A DNA stretch of 64,000 nt from Diacronema lutheri (GCA_019448385.1 JAGTXO010000048.1:217742-281741); one strand, 5' to 3'. Positions 22,624-33,515 are shown, numbered from the stretch's first letter. The notes: a model not told the origin generated them from the letters alone. Program-made: numbers and translations.

Positions 22624-24057
22624 GGGGGCACAGCGGCCGCCGGAGACGAGGACGCACTCACCGCTGTTGGCAATGCGCGCGTCACGGAGACAACTTGGCG
22701 GGCCTCGCACGCAGCTGGGCCGATCGCCGCCGTAGAGATGTCTGCAGCCGTCTCCGCGATGCCGATCGTCGCATCTGTTGGCACCGCTGCCATCTGCCGC
22801 ACCCGCGGCCAGGCTGCCGGCAAGGTCGGCGCGTCGGGCTCCGAGCTCGGCCACGCAGGCGATGCGGCCGACGGCGGTGACGCTGAGCCCAGCGCCGGGT
22901 CCAACGGCTCCACGTCGAGCCGGCTGTGAACGAGCATGCTCGCACCACTTGCCCACGCCAGCGCGTCGGACTCAGGCACGTTGTAGATCTGCGCGGGCAA
23001 CGCGCGTGCGTGCGGCAGGCGCGCGCGCGAGCTTTCAGGCCACGCGCGCGTGCCGCGCGGGAGGACGGGGCGGTCGCGGCTGCGCTCGACCGCCGGTCGC
23101 GGCACCGAGCGACCGTGCGCGCCGCCGCACGTTGTAGTCGTCGCACGGAAACCAAGCCTCGTTGCGGAGCACGATGGCGACAAGGTGCCCGCTCATCGGC
23201 CCCTCGCCCACGTGCACCACGCCGGCGACGGGGAGGTGGTCGCGCCCGCCGAGCAGCAGCCGCGGCGCGCACACGAGCGCGCGGTTGTTCTTGCACTGCG
23301 AGCCATTGCCGCGCGTCGTGCGCGGCGCCTCGACAGCAATGCTGGCTGGCGTGAGCACGCCCGAGTGGCCCGCGTTCGTGTGGCGATCCCGCGGCGGCCC
23401 AGCGGCGCCCCCCAGAGCGTGTGCAAGCGCGCGCGCCGCATCGCCGCCGACGCTGACGAGTACGGCGATGCCCTCGCCGGCCTCTGAAGGCACGGCGATC
23501 TGCTCGAGCACTGGCCCGACGCGTGTGTCGGCTTCAAAGGCCGCAGCGAGCCCGGGCACTCGGCCGAGCAGCAACCGGAAGAACTCAGCGGCATCCTGCG
23601 GCGTCCTTCGCGCGCCACGGCCCGAGATGACGTCGATGACGGACACAAGACACAGCCGTGTCGGCGCCCTGGTGTCCTCGATCAGCGTGCCAAAGTCCCG
23701 AAAACGCGCCCTCTCGACGCTGTTGGCACGGCGCGAAGCGGAGCGAAGCATCGCACGGAGCATGTTCAGGGCGAAGAGCGATTGCATAAGGACGGTCGTG
23801 TAGCACGCGCTGCCCTCGTTTTTCGCGCCTGCGCCGCGCCGCGCAGCGCCGGGTGTGCGGGGTGCGCACGCACGGTTTGCGGCGGGATGGAGAGAGGCTG
23901 GCTGGGCGCGCGCCGAGCCCGGCAAGCCGTGCAGGCGCTCACCACGCGGCACGCCGGGCACTCTCACCGGCCACATCGGGCCGTCAAACGCGTCTTCCAC
24001 AGGCTGCCGACCGACGACGTAAAACTTGCTCAAGGCGCCGCGCCGTGCACGCGCCAT
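22413..24057 (-). CDS. Ubiquitin-specific protease (USP, peptidase C19)-like deubiquitinase
   Basis: The model is exons 24057-23943, 23828-23131 and 22988-22413 (1,389 nt, 462 aa). Splicing the first intron (GTGAGC...GCGCAG) gives GVPRGAKNEGSACYTTVLMQSL, the USP Cys box (N-x-G-x-x-C-Y). RRTPQDAAEFFRLLL is the Q-D-A-x-E-F motif. The His box is HVGEGPMSGHLVAIVLRNE, followed by WFPCDDYN. The second intron (GTGCGG...GCGCAG) joins this to IYNVPESDAL...SGASMLVHSRLD, matching the end of the USP fold. Cys, His and Asp are all present. The family removes ubiquitin from proteins. The start ATG opens MARARRGALSKFYVVG. The last ~110 residues run into the GT/G tract and may not be real. It shares strand and neighbourhood with the giant gene and helicase, so it may be cargo of the same element. 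Confidence 0.7.
22588..22628. repeat. (GT)n followed by poly-G
   Basis: About nine GT dinucleotides run directly into 22 G residues. The tract falls within or just beyond the C-terminal tail of the minus-strand USP gene and would encode His-Thr and Pro runs if translated. Confidence 0.85.
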
Positions 24058-25589
24058 GCGCGCGCTGTTGCGGGCTGCGCAGCAGGGACGACGGGGGAAT
24101 TGGCGAGCGAGGGTTGGGCGCAGATCAGCGTGGTGGCGCGGCAAGACGAGCGCGCGCCGGGCGCCTGGCGCGGAGGCGCCCCGCGCGAGGACGCGAGCCG
24201 CTTCTCGCACCGGACGGGCGCCCACGCGCAAGCCGGCTTTCGAGGGCTGGTGGATGGTGGCAGATGCCGAAACGGACACATGGAATGATGCGTCGGCGGC
24301 GCGAGCGCGGGACGATCTTGCCCGGGCAATTTTGCGCACGCTGCCAGCGCGCGTATGCGTGCGCATGCAGCGGGCGGCGCGCACGTTGCGCGTGACGGGG
24401 CGCCGAGCGGCACACCGGCGGGGACGCGCTCGCCGCTGCCGTGGCATCGTACGCTGCCTGCGTGCTGGCCCGCACGCACGTTGCCGGCGCGAGGGGACGG
24501 CGAGTGCGCCTCGGCCGAACAGGCGCGAACGTTACGCCCGAGCGCGTGGCCGGGCCCCGCCGACTGCAAGCAGCGCCGGCCCAGGCGCGCATCCGCCCGA
24601 CGCGGATTTGGACGACGCATCGACCGGCACGCCGAGCGTCTGCGCCCGCCTCGCGGCCGGTCGCGCCGGCCCCTCTTCGGCCCGAGGCCGCACGTCCGCC
24701 GCGCGCCGCTTTGGCGCGCGGCGCGGCGCTCCCGGAACGCGCATGGCACACGCGCGGTGCGCGGGCACGCCCGCAACGCGCCATTCCAGCGCGAGCAGTT
24801 CGGCAAGCTTGCAGCGCGCGAGCAGCCGGGCATGTGCCGCGGAAACACAGTTCGCTGTGTGCGCCGGCCGCGACGACACGGCGTAGCGGCGCGAGGCTGG
24901 CCGCCGGGGCCACGGGCGTACTGCCGTGGCGCGACGCCATGGTATGAGCAATAATTTCATCGGGGGGTGGGGTGGGGGGGGGGGGGGGGCGCGTTGTGCG
25001 CACTTGGCGCGCGAGTAGTGCGAGTGGCGGGCGAGCCTCGTCGCCCACGGAGCCCGCCCCCGGCTCGGCGGCGCGCCGCCTGCTCGCCGGGTCGCGCACC
25101 GCCGTCGCCGCCGCTGCGCACTTGCCCAGCTTGCCGGCAGGCGGCAGGCGGCGGCGACGGCGGCGGCGGCGGCTGCGGCTGCGGCGCGAGCGCGACGCCG
25201 GGCGGCGGCAGCGCCGACGGCACGCGCGCAGCGGCGACCCACGCGGCGGCGGGCAGCGCGCCAGCGTGAGGCCCCTGCGCGCCGGCCGCATTGGCGCCGC
25301 CCTGCGCGCCCTAGAAGGGCGCGCAGGTACGCGGGCCGGTCGCGCGGCGCGCGGTGCTGGCGAGCACCCGACGGCTGCGCGTCGGCGCGAGCGGCGCGGC
25401 GGGCGTCGCGCCGGCGGGTGCTGGCCAGCACCGCGCGCCGGCGGCGCGCCCGCCGCCAGCGCGCCGCCCGCCGCCGGCGCCGCGCGCGCCGTCCGCGCCC
25501 GCCGCCACCGCGCGCCGCCGCCGCGCATTCGCGCGCGGCGGCGACGGCGGCCGCGGCGAGCGCCGCCGCCGCCGCCTCGCCACCGCTGA
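24058..25589. other. Stretch between the USP start and the helicase core
   Basis: No independent gene is recognised. From about 25,000 to 25,590 the minus strand is Ala/Arg/Gly low-complexity sequence that could be a tail of the helicase frame, which has no stop until 24,532. CGCCGGCGGGTGCTGGCCAGCACC and similar short palindromic blocks recur at 25,356-25,450. The part from 24,058 to 24,960 shows nothing. Confidence 0.4.
24974..24989. repeat. Poly-G tract (16)
   Basis: A G homopolymer in a G-rich context (CGGGGGGTGGGGT before it), located downstream of the helicase. Confidence 0.85.
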
Positions 25590-27958
25590 CCGCGCGGAGC
25601 ACCTCTTTGAAGACGACGCTGCGCGTCACGAGGTCCGCGCCGAGCGCAAAGCGGACGCGCGACGTGTGCCCGACGCGCGAAGCGGCCACGTGGAGCTGGC
25701 CGTGCGTGAAGCACGGCTCGGCGAGCCACACGCCCGCGCACCCGAGCGCTTGCCCCTGCGCCTCGTTACGCCGGCCGCACCGGGGAACTGGCGGCGCATC
25801 CGCACAAGCGCGAACGTGCCGTCGTCGGGCGAGTGGTGGTCGACACGCGCGACGAGCACGGTGCTGTCGCGCCCGGCGGCCGCGCCGGGGCGTGCGCACT
25901 CGAGCAGCCGGCCGCCGGCGCGCACGCCGCGCACGATCAGCCGCGTGCCGCCGCACAGCCCCTCGCCGGGCGAGAGGTTGCGCGGCAGCATCACCACCAT
26001 CCCGGGCTTCAGGTCGAGGACGCGGTGCGGCATCTGCGCGTGCTCGAGCGAGTCGAGGAATTCGACCGACGCCCGCGCAATCTGCTTGCCCGCCCCGTCG
26101 TCGCGCCAGCTCGTCCGCCGACGCGCACCTCGCCGCCGCGCCCGGGAAGCGGCCGATCGCCAGCCAGTTGATCCGCGCCACGTCCGTCTGCTTGGCGCAG
26201 AGCACCGCGCGGTCGCACAGCGAGCCGTCGTCGGTCCAACACGTCGCGCCGTGGACAAAGTCGTCACGAGCTCCGTCGGGTAGGCCGAGCCCACGCGGAT
26301 GGGGACGCCGCCGACGGCCTCGGGCAGCTGCACGGGATCGAGCGGGAATGCGCCGGGCATGGCCCCGGCCGCCGGCACCGCCGCGGGAACGGCGCCGTCG
26401 CCGGGGCTGCGCAGCAGCTCCGCCCACTCGCCCGCGCCGAGCGCGTCGCCCGTGTCGCGCGCCGCGCTCGAGGCGCGAACGTTCTCGACCAAGGCGTGCT
26501 GCCGATCGTGCTGCCACGGCGCCGAGTACTTGAGGCAGGAGCGCACGATCTGCGCGCGCGAGCCGCGCCGCACCACCGGCAAGCACTGGCGAAAGTCGCC
26601 GGCGAGCAGCAGCGTCTCGCCGCCGAAGCGCTCGTCGACGCCCGTCACGTCGCGCAAACACCGATCAGGCGAGTCGAGGTGGCACCGCGTCTGCATCGGC
26701 GCCTCGTCCCACACGACCAGCCGCCGCGGCGGCCAGGGAGCGCCCGCGCTCGGAGCGCGGCACGCCATTGAACGGCTTGCCCGTCGGAGTCGGCACCGCC
26801 GGGCACCTTGAAGGTCGAGTGGAAGGTGCGGCCGTCGGGCAGCAGCGTGGCGGCGACGCCCGAGGACGCGCCCACGACGACCGCGTGCCCATCCGCGCGC
26901 ACGGCGGCGATAATGGCGCGCTCGACGAACGTCTTGCCCGTTCCGCCCGGCGCGTCGCAAAGATGCAGCCGGTTGCCCACGCCGCGCAGCGCCGATTTGA
27001 CGACCGCGCCGTGGAGCGCGCACTGCTGGCCGCCCTCGGCCATCGCCGCGCGCGCCGCCGCCGCGCTCGCAGCCCGCTCGGCGCGATGGTAGCCCTGCGC
27101 GCGCGCGAGCTCGCGCCCGCCCGGCCCGGCCGGCGCGCGCGCCGTGCGCAGACCGGCCACCGCCGCGAGCGCCGCCGCGCGCTCGCGCTCGTCGGGCACG
27201 TACAGCCCCGTGGAGTCGAACGTGTCGGCCCAGGCGGGCACGCCGTACGAGGCGAAGGCGTCCGAGCCGGGCTGCGGCCGCTGCTCGGCGCGCTTCAGGA
27301 GCATGACCCCGCACACGTTCCACTTGGTGCCAAACATCGAGCCCGTGAGCCCCGTGTAGACGCGGTCGAGCTGCGTGGCGATGGCGCAGACGTCCTCGTG
27401 CCGGATCTCGTCGACCGGTTCGCGCCGCGCGTCGACGAGCGGCACGACGCGCTCGGAGCCCGCCCACGTGAACGTGCGCGTCGACATGTTCAGCCGCGTG
27501 TGCGCGAGCGTGTCGTCCTCGTACTTGGGCTTGACGGCGGGCGAGAGCTTGCCGCGCACCTCCTCCTTCGAGAGGCCGCGCGTGTTGAGCAGCTCCTTCT
27601 GGCGCGCGTGCACCGTCTCGACGCGCTGATCGTCGATGGCGCGCAGGGCGCCAAAGTAGGCGTCCATCTGCGCGAGCGGCGCGCCTTCAATCGGCAGCTC
27701 CTTGTCGGTCACGCCGGCCGTGTACGCCGCCTTGTCGACGTCCGTCGGCCCGTACATGGTGCCAAAGTTGCCGTCGCCCGTGAGCTCGGGCCAGTCGACG
27801 ACGCAGGGCGGCGAGACGAAGGCGAGCGCGCGGCGCGACGGCCCGTAGCTCAGCTTGTCGACCGTGCGCGCCTGCTCGCTCGGCTTGACCGGCCGCGTGC
27901 TCACGATCTCGCAGTTGACGAGCGCCGCGTCGAAGGCGCGCAGGTCGATGGCGGCCAT
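25590..27958 (-). pseudogene. PIF1-type helicase with an unusual N-terminal domain, frame-broken
   Basis: The start ATG gives MAAIDLRAFDAALVNCEI. Residues 1-~250 form a domain with YGPTDVDKAAY, LSPAVKPKYEDD and GSMFGTKWNVCGVMLLKRAE. Its layout recalls the single-strand-DNA-binding-like proteins of large DNA viruses (weak inference). Next come PIF1 motifs: DAPGGTGKT (Walker A), GRTFHSTFKVP, LVVWDEAPMQ (Walker B), LLAGDFRQCLPVVRRG, RAVLCAKQTDVARIN, LKPGMVVMLPRNLSPGEGLCGGTRL, and finally EAQGQAL plus THGQLHVAASRVG and SVVFKEVL. These fall in different frames: changes occur near 26,740, 26,275, 26,105 and 25,780. The last also seems to lack the few residues normally between QFPVR and the S/A-Q-G-Q motif. 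No HUH replication-initiator motif is seen, so it is not a standard Helitron Rep-Hel. Real decay is likelier than sequencing error, because neighbouring genes keep frame. Confidence 0.75.
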
Positions 27959-28170
27959 GGTCGTTGTGCGCGGGAGATCACGCTGCAGGCGGGCTCCACA
28001 GTAGGTTCGAGAAAAAAAAAAGCTGGGCCAACGGTCAGTCGAGCGCCACAAGCAATCCTCGGGAGCCGGTGGCCCAACCCAACCCAACGATCTTCGTCGC
28101 CACCCTTCGCGCGTTTTCCGTTCGCGCCCAAGCAGACAATGAGACCACAATCTCGGTGCTGCTCGGCGCG

Positions 28171-28434
28171 ATGATGGGCCTCAGCGGCTCGGTGGCGATC
28201 GTGCTCTACGTGCGCGCGCGACGTCGCGAGGTGCAGCACGGGCGCGTGGCGACGCCGCGCATCATCCAGCGCCAGCTCGAGCTGCAGCTGCCGTGGGGCC
28301 GGCCGGACGAGGCATCCGTCGCCTCGCGTGCCGAAACGCCGGGCGTCGAGGCCGCGTCGCGCTCGGTGCGCGACGCGGCGCCCGAGCCGGACCCGGACGA
28401 GGGCTACGTGCGCGTGGCGAGCGCGGCGTTCTGA
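28171..28434 (+). CDS. Small single-pass membrane protein, unknown
   Basis: 87 codons open with MMGLSGSVAIVLYVRARRRE, giving one hydrophobic segment followed by a basic anchor. A soluble acidic tail follows (EPDPDEGYVRVASAAF). The frame is open upstream to 27,964, and a CCCAAGCAG acceptor-like site precedes it, so it may be the last exon of a larger gene. It lies head-to-head with the helicase and next to the first MITE-like repeat. No family is recognised. Confidence 0.35.
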   Translation: MMGLSGSVAIVLYVRARRREVQHGRVATPRIIQRQLELQLPWGRPDEASVASRAETPGVEAASRSVRDAAPEPDPDEGYVRVASAAF

Positions 28435-28522
28435 GGCGCGCACGACGTCGCCCAGCCAGAGCAGCCCGGGGCGGGGCGAGTCCGGCTGCGCGGAGGTCCG
28501 GCTCGAGCGGGCGGGCGCCATG

Positions 28523-28858
28523 CTCTGAGGCGCCGCCGCTTTCTAAAAGGGTGTAGGGTGTAGGGTGTAGGATGCAAAACAAGCCCTCCCCACATTTGGG
28601 CCCGACGTCATTCCTTCTTCGAAGCCGTGACGTTACTCACATACGAGTACTTTTACTTAGTGTAGGATGTATCTATTCTCTAAGTATTTGCATAGTGTAG
28701 GGTGTAGGATACGTACGGTTACGAAAGTCCTACAGGGAGTGAAGGAATGACGCTGTGACGAAAGAAGGAATGACGTCGGGCCCAGATGTGGGGAGGGCTT
28801 GTTTTGCATCCTACACCCTACACCCTACACCCTTTTGAAAAGCGGCGGCGCCTCAGAG
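28523..28858. mobile_element. MITE-like palindromic repeat, copy 1
   Basis: A ~95-bp terminal inverted repeat begins CTCTGAGGCGCCGCCGCTTT, continues through three GGTGTAGG units and GCAAAACAAGCCCTCCCCAC, and ends GACGTCATTCCTTC. It returns inverted at about 28,763-28,858. The ~145-bp middle contains GTACGTATC-type and TAGTGTAGG short repeats, is AT-richer than its surroundings and has no coding capacity. Long TIRs, small size and lack of genes fit a non-autonomous DNA element. Target duplications cannot be assigned. Confidence 0.7.
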
Positions 28859-29073
28859 CATGGCGGCTCGACAGCATGGCGCCTATACAGCATGGCGTCG
28901 TCCAGCGTCACGCCGCGTCGTGGTCCTGCCGCTCCTCCGTGGCGCACGGATGGCGCTCCTCCGTGACGCAGCCGAACGACGTCGCGGCGTCACGGCCCGG
29001 GCGCAGTCGCCATCCTGGACGCCACGCTGGACGACGCCATGCTGTCGAGGCGCCATGCTGTCGAGCCGCCATG
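28859..29073. other. 215-bp spacer between the two MITE-like copies
   Basis: A GC-rich spacer with repeated CATGGCGGC / GACAGCATGGCGCC / CGCCATGCTGTCGA words in both orientations, itself weakly palindromic. No gene is seen. Confidence 0.6.
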
Positions 29074-29400
29074 CTCCGAGGCGCCGCCGCTTTCTAAAAG
29101 GGTGTAGGGTGTAGGGTGTAGGATGCAAAACAAGCCCTCCCCACATTTGGGCCCGACGTCATTCCTTCTTTCGTCACAGCGTCATTCCTTCTCCCCCCTA
29201 TGGGACTTTCATAACCGTACGTATCCTACACCCTACACTACGCAAATACCTAGAGAATAGATACACCCTACACTAAGTAAAGGTACTCGTATGTGAGTAA
29301 CGTCACGGCTTCGAAGAAGGAATGACGTCGGGCCCAAATGTGGGGAGGGCTTGTTTTGCATCCTACACCCTACACCCTACACCCTTTTAGAAAGCGGCGC
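29074..29400. mobile_element. MITE-like palindromic repeat, copy 2 (inverted relative to copy 1)
   Basis: The same TIRs as copy 1 (CTCCGAGGCGCCGCCGCTTT ... AAAGCGGCGC), but the interior is the reverse complement of copy 1: TTTCGTCACAGCGTCATTCC at the left end and CGTCACGGCTTCGAAG at the right. The two copies therefore face each other across the spacer and make an ~880-bp imperfect palindrome. Confidence 0.7.
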
Positions 29401-29818
29401 CGAAGGTGGGAGGATGCCACCCGTATGCGCGCGTTTGAACGTGCGCGGACGGCCGTTGGCTTCGCGCCCTTTCGCCCACGGTTTGCGCGCCAACGGACCA
29501 GTCCTCCGCGGGCGCCGCGCATCGTCTCAGGGGCGGTCGGTGTGGTACGCCGCGCGCATCGTCAGCGCCGCGGCGTCGAGCTCGGCGAGCGAGGGCGCGT
29601 ACGTGACGCCGCTCAGCACCTCGTCCGCGCCCGCCCTCGTCGCGCTCGCCGCCTCCGCAGTGCGCGCAGGCGGCTTCGTGACGGCACGCGAGGCCACGCC
29701 GCGCGCCGCAGGTGCCTTCGCGCGCTGCATCGTCTGTCTGCCGGTCCGACGCGCTCTGCTCTGAACGAACGGACGGCACGCCCGACGAGATCTCGTCGCG
29801 TGCACGCTCGCACAGCAT

Positions 29819-30648
29819 GTACCCCCAGAACGTCTCCGAGCTGCTGCCCGACGAGATCTTCGGCGACGAGCTGCTCGTCGACCGGCACTACCGCGTGCGC
29901 ATCCTTCAGCGCGTCGCCCGCCGCCGCGATGCGGCCGAGGCCAACTTTTGGCTCGACGGCGGGCCCGCCGACTCGGTCGTCGGCGCGTGCATGTGCGGCC
30001 GAATCTACGCGCTCAAGTGCATGGGCCGGCTCGTCCGCGGCGCCCGGATCCTCGCGCTGCTGCGCAAAATGTGGCGCTCGCCACGTGCCGCGCACACCTC
30101 ATGGGCCACATGCTCCAGCGCATCGTCGGCGACAGCGGCGTCGCGCGGCTGCTGCAGCTGGTTGCAGCTCGTTCGCGAGGATCACGACACGCTCAACGCC
30201 GAGCACCAGGCCTTGGAAGCACAGCATGACACCGGCCAAGTCATGCGACGGCATGTGCGCGCGCGCCGACGCGCTCTCCAAGGACCTCGCACGGGCGCAC
30301 GAGCACGCTCACAAGCTCGATGGCTATCTGGTGTGGTGCAGCGAGCGCCTCGGTGAGAGTGACTCTTTCAACGGAGCGCTCGAGAACCTGAACACGCGGT
30401 GCAGCATGAGATGTGCTGGCTCCACGCCGAGATGTCGTCGCTCGTTGCGAGTTCGCCCGAGGCTTACGCGAACGACAGCGAGGCCACCGACTTCAAGGAC
30501 CACGGCGTGTGCGTCGAGTTCGATGTCTTCAACCGCGACGGGGTCGAGGGCGCGCCCGTGCCCGCGACCGCGCCCACGAAGGCAGAGCCGGGCATCGAGT
30601 CCGAGTGCATCGCGCCCGCACAGGCAGAGCCGGGCAGCGAGTCCGAAG

Positions 30649-30681
<33 letters not shown>

Positions 30682-30716
30682 GGCAGAGCCGCGCACCGAG
30701 CCCAAGTGAGCCAACG
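29819..30716 (+). pseudogene. Frame-broken coding remnant with coiled-coil character
   Basis: Protein-like sequence is spread over three frames. One frame gives MYPQNVSELLPDEIFGDELL and HYRVRILQRVARRRDAAEAN. Another gives AHLMGHMLQRIVGDSGVARLLQLV, then LVREDHDTLNAEHQALEAQHDT. A third gives ADALSKDLARAHEHAHKLDGYL. The first recurs as MCWLHAEMSSLVASSPEAYA and FDVFNRDGVEGAPVP. Heptad-like Leu spacing suggests a coiled coil. At least three frame changes are needed, and no family is recognised. A short Pro-Arg/Glu repeat region (30,600-30,710) follows. It may be a gene copy damaged by the adjacent repeats. Confidence 0.4.
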
Positions 30717-31669
30717 TGCCGCCGAACTCGCCCAAGCTCTCGTCGGTCGACAGTCAGGCCACCGAGTACAAGACCTCCTACGCGAACTCACGTGCTCGCC
30801 ACCTGCAACGCCTCGAGTTTACGCACGCGTTCGAGTCTGTGCAGGCCGAGGTCGCTTAGCCAAAGCGCGCCAAGGTTCCGGCCACCGGCGCATCCAGCCG
30901 CTGGCTGCGCAACACGGCGGTGCGCAACACCCGCAGCTCGGCCAACGGCAAGTAGCGCGCCGGCGCAGCGCACGGTATGCCGCGGCGAGCTCAGTCGCGA
31001 AGAGTGTCCGACTGGCCGCGCCCTCCACGGGGTGCACGCGCACTCGGCGCGGTCCGGTCAGTCAGGGGGCCTCAGCTTGCGCGATGCCAGTTGCGAGCCC
31101 CCCCGGAATCCGCCATTCTATTCTACTAGGCGTAAATCACCCAAGCCCTTCCGGTCGCCCGCATTCCGGGGTCGGACCCGCCGTCGGCCCGGCTCGGGCC
31201 CTCCGTCCGCCGCGCCCGCTCGACCCCGAATTCTACTCCAAATCGGCCGGTCAGGAGGGTGTCTCGGTCCTAGGCTCGTCATAAGCCTCGCCCCGACCCC
31301 TCGAGCGCTCATTGGCTGGCTTTTAACCCTTGATTGTACGACCCGGGTCGTACTCTCAGCCTTACACTGGCCGGACCAGCCCGGACCGCGCCGTATATAG
31401 TGCGGCGTGAAGTCATGGGACGTGAGTCCTGCCCTGCACAGGTCGTCGCCCTGACTTTGGGCCGACGCTGCGTGCACTCTGTCGCTCGCTCCGTTCGTCA
31501 TGCCTCGTCACGCCTCGGCCCCGTGCACGCCCCCCCCTGCTTCAATATTCAAAGTCAGGGCGACCCTAAGCGTCGTCACTATAAAATAAGTAAGAGAAAA
31601 TTCTGAATATTGAATATAATTGTTTTGCAGCCCCGTTTTTCCTCGGACGCGCCCTCGTCCACGCGCGGG
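30717..31669. other. Intergenic region upstream of the NTE-like gene
   Basis: From 30,717 to ~31,430 nothing is recognised apart from decaying coding-like sequence. 31,438-31,580 is a copy of the dispersed intergenic repeat. TATAAAATA lies at 31,580-31,588, about 82 bp before the NTE ATG, and is a TATA-box candidate in otherwise very GC-rich DNA. GTAAGAG (31,590) to TTTTGCAG (31,630) also has the form of a 41-nt AT-rich intron, so the transcript start is uncertain. Confidence 0.45.
31438..31580 (+). repeat. Dispersed intergenic repeat, copy A (diverged)
   Basis: Shares CCTGACTTTGGGCCGACGCTGCGTGC, TCGCTCGCTCC, CCTCGGCCCCGTGC and TAAGCGTCGT words in the same order as the better-matched copies at 50,921 and 52,776. 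Confidence 0.6.
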
Positions 31670-33482
31670 ATGTGGAGGGTGGCCGGCGTGGTGCTCGTCA
31701 TCGCGGCACTCGCGGCGACACCGCGCCTCGGGTTGCCCGCGCATTGGTTCGGCTCGGAATCGTCGCCAACCTCGCCGGCGCATGCCGGCGCGCCGCCGAT
31801 CGGTGGCGCGCACACGCCTCGGGCTGCGCCGTCGCCCTTCGCGCCGCGCGGCGTCGCGACGGTGATCGGCTGGCTGCGCGCGCGCACTCCGTGGCCGTCT
31901 GCGCCGTCCGCGTCGATGACACCGTCCGCGCGACCGCAGCCGCGCGGCTGGGCTGCGCGGCTCCTCGCGCGCCACGCGCCTGCCGTCGCCACGTGGCTCG
32001 CTCCGCGCGCGGACGCGCACGCGAATGGCGGCCCCGGCGACGCGGCGGGCGACGAGACGCGCGTGTGGGGAACCACCGCATTCGCTGCGCTGCTGCTCGC
32101 GTCGGCATGGACGGCAGGCGCAGCGCTCTCGCTGCTCCTCCTGCTGCTGGCGGTGGTGCGCGCGGCGCGCGGCGCGCGCCGTCCGGCGGCGGGCGCGACG
32201 CCAGCGTGGGCGCAGCCGCTGCGCGAGCGGAGCGACAAGGCGCAGCTGCAGCTCGAGAGGGAGCTCGACGACTCGGATGGCGAGGAGGGTGATGAGCTCA
32301 ACGACGGCACGTTTGACGGGCGCGGCTTTGGCGTCGCGCTCGGCGCGCCCGGCTCGGCGACGCCTGCCGACGCGGCCGGCGCGCCGCGCGCGCGGCCGCA
32401 GCCGCTCGGCGCCGAGCAGCAGCCGCCGCGCGCGGCGCTCGCCGGCCTCGCGCCCGACGACCCGCTGCGCGACGCGCTGCTGCAGCTGCGCTGGCTCGAG
32501 TCCGCCATGCTGCTGCGCACGCTGCACCCGCTGTCCACCGCTGTCACGTGCGTGCGCGGCGAGCGCCTCTTCGAGCAAGGCGCGGCGCTCGACGAGTTGT
32601 GGGTCGTGCTGCGCGGCAGGGTGAGCCTGCTCTGCGCGGACGCGCAGTCGGCGGGCGGCGTCGGCTGTGCGCGCGACGGCAGCGCACGCGAGCTCTTTGT
32701 CGTTGCGCAGCGCCAGCCGGGCGATGCGCTCAACTCGCTCCTCTCGCTGCTCTGCGGCGCGGCCGCGGCTGCGAGCGCCGTCGTCGAGTCGGAGAGCGCG
32801 CTCGTGCTCAGGATGCCGCTGCGCGCGTGGCGGCGCGCGCTGCGCGCGGACCCGGCCGCGCTCGTCGAGCTGGTGCGCAGCGAGGCGCTCCGCTTCGAGC
32901 GGCTGACGCTGCACGTCGCGCTGCGGTACATCGGGCTGGGCAAGTTTGTGTACACGGCCGGCGCCGCGCGGCGCGCGCACTGTCAGCCGCAGCCGCACCA
33001 GCCGCAGCGCGTCGCGCCGGGCCACGACGCGCCGGCTGCCGGCGGCGAGGCCGCGCGCGTCGAGGGCGTACGCACGGACGGGCGCTCGGCGCCCGTGCCC
33101 GCGCCGTCGGGCTCGGCGCAGCAGCGCGCCGTGCAGCAGGCGGACGCGGTGCGCACGATGGCGGCCGCGCTCGGCCTGGACGACGCGGAGGATGCGGAGG
33201 ATGCGGAGGATGCGGAGGATGCGGATGATGCGGGCGTCGCCAGCGATGGCGGCGATGGCAGCGATGGCGGCGATGGCAGCGATGGCGGCGACGGTGGCGA
33301 TGGCGAGCAGCTCGGCCACCGCCCGCCCGCCGCAGACGCGCCCGCCGTGGCGCGCGCGGCACGCTCGGGGCGCGCGGCCGCGCTCTGCGCGCTGCGCGAG
33401 CACACGACCATCCTCGAGCTGCCGCACGGCTGCGAGTTGGCCGATGCGCTGCGCGCGGCGGATTCGCGCCGCGCGCGCGGCA

Positions 33483-33515
<33 letters not shown>

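Noticed and set aside
25350-25450. Palindromic GGTGCTGGCCAGCACC blocks as recombination sites
   Set aside because: Short GC-rich palindromes are common here; no paired copy at a plausible partner position was found.
25590-27958. Classical Helitron
   Set aside because: The helicase C terminus is Helitron/PIF1-like, but there is no HUH Rep motif, and no TC...CTRR-type ends could be tied to it.
28560-29390. GGTGTAGG repeats as interstitial telomere
   Set aside because: The unit GGTGTAGG differs from GGGTTA and lies inside long inverted repeats; better explained as MITE termini.
28523-29400. CRISPR array
   Set aside because: Repeats are inverted pairs with different spacing and no regular spacers; the host is a eukaryote.
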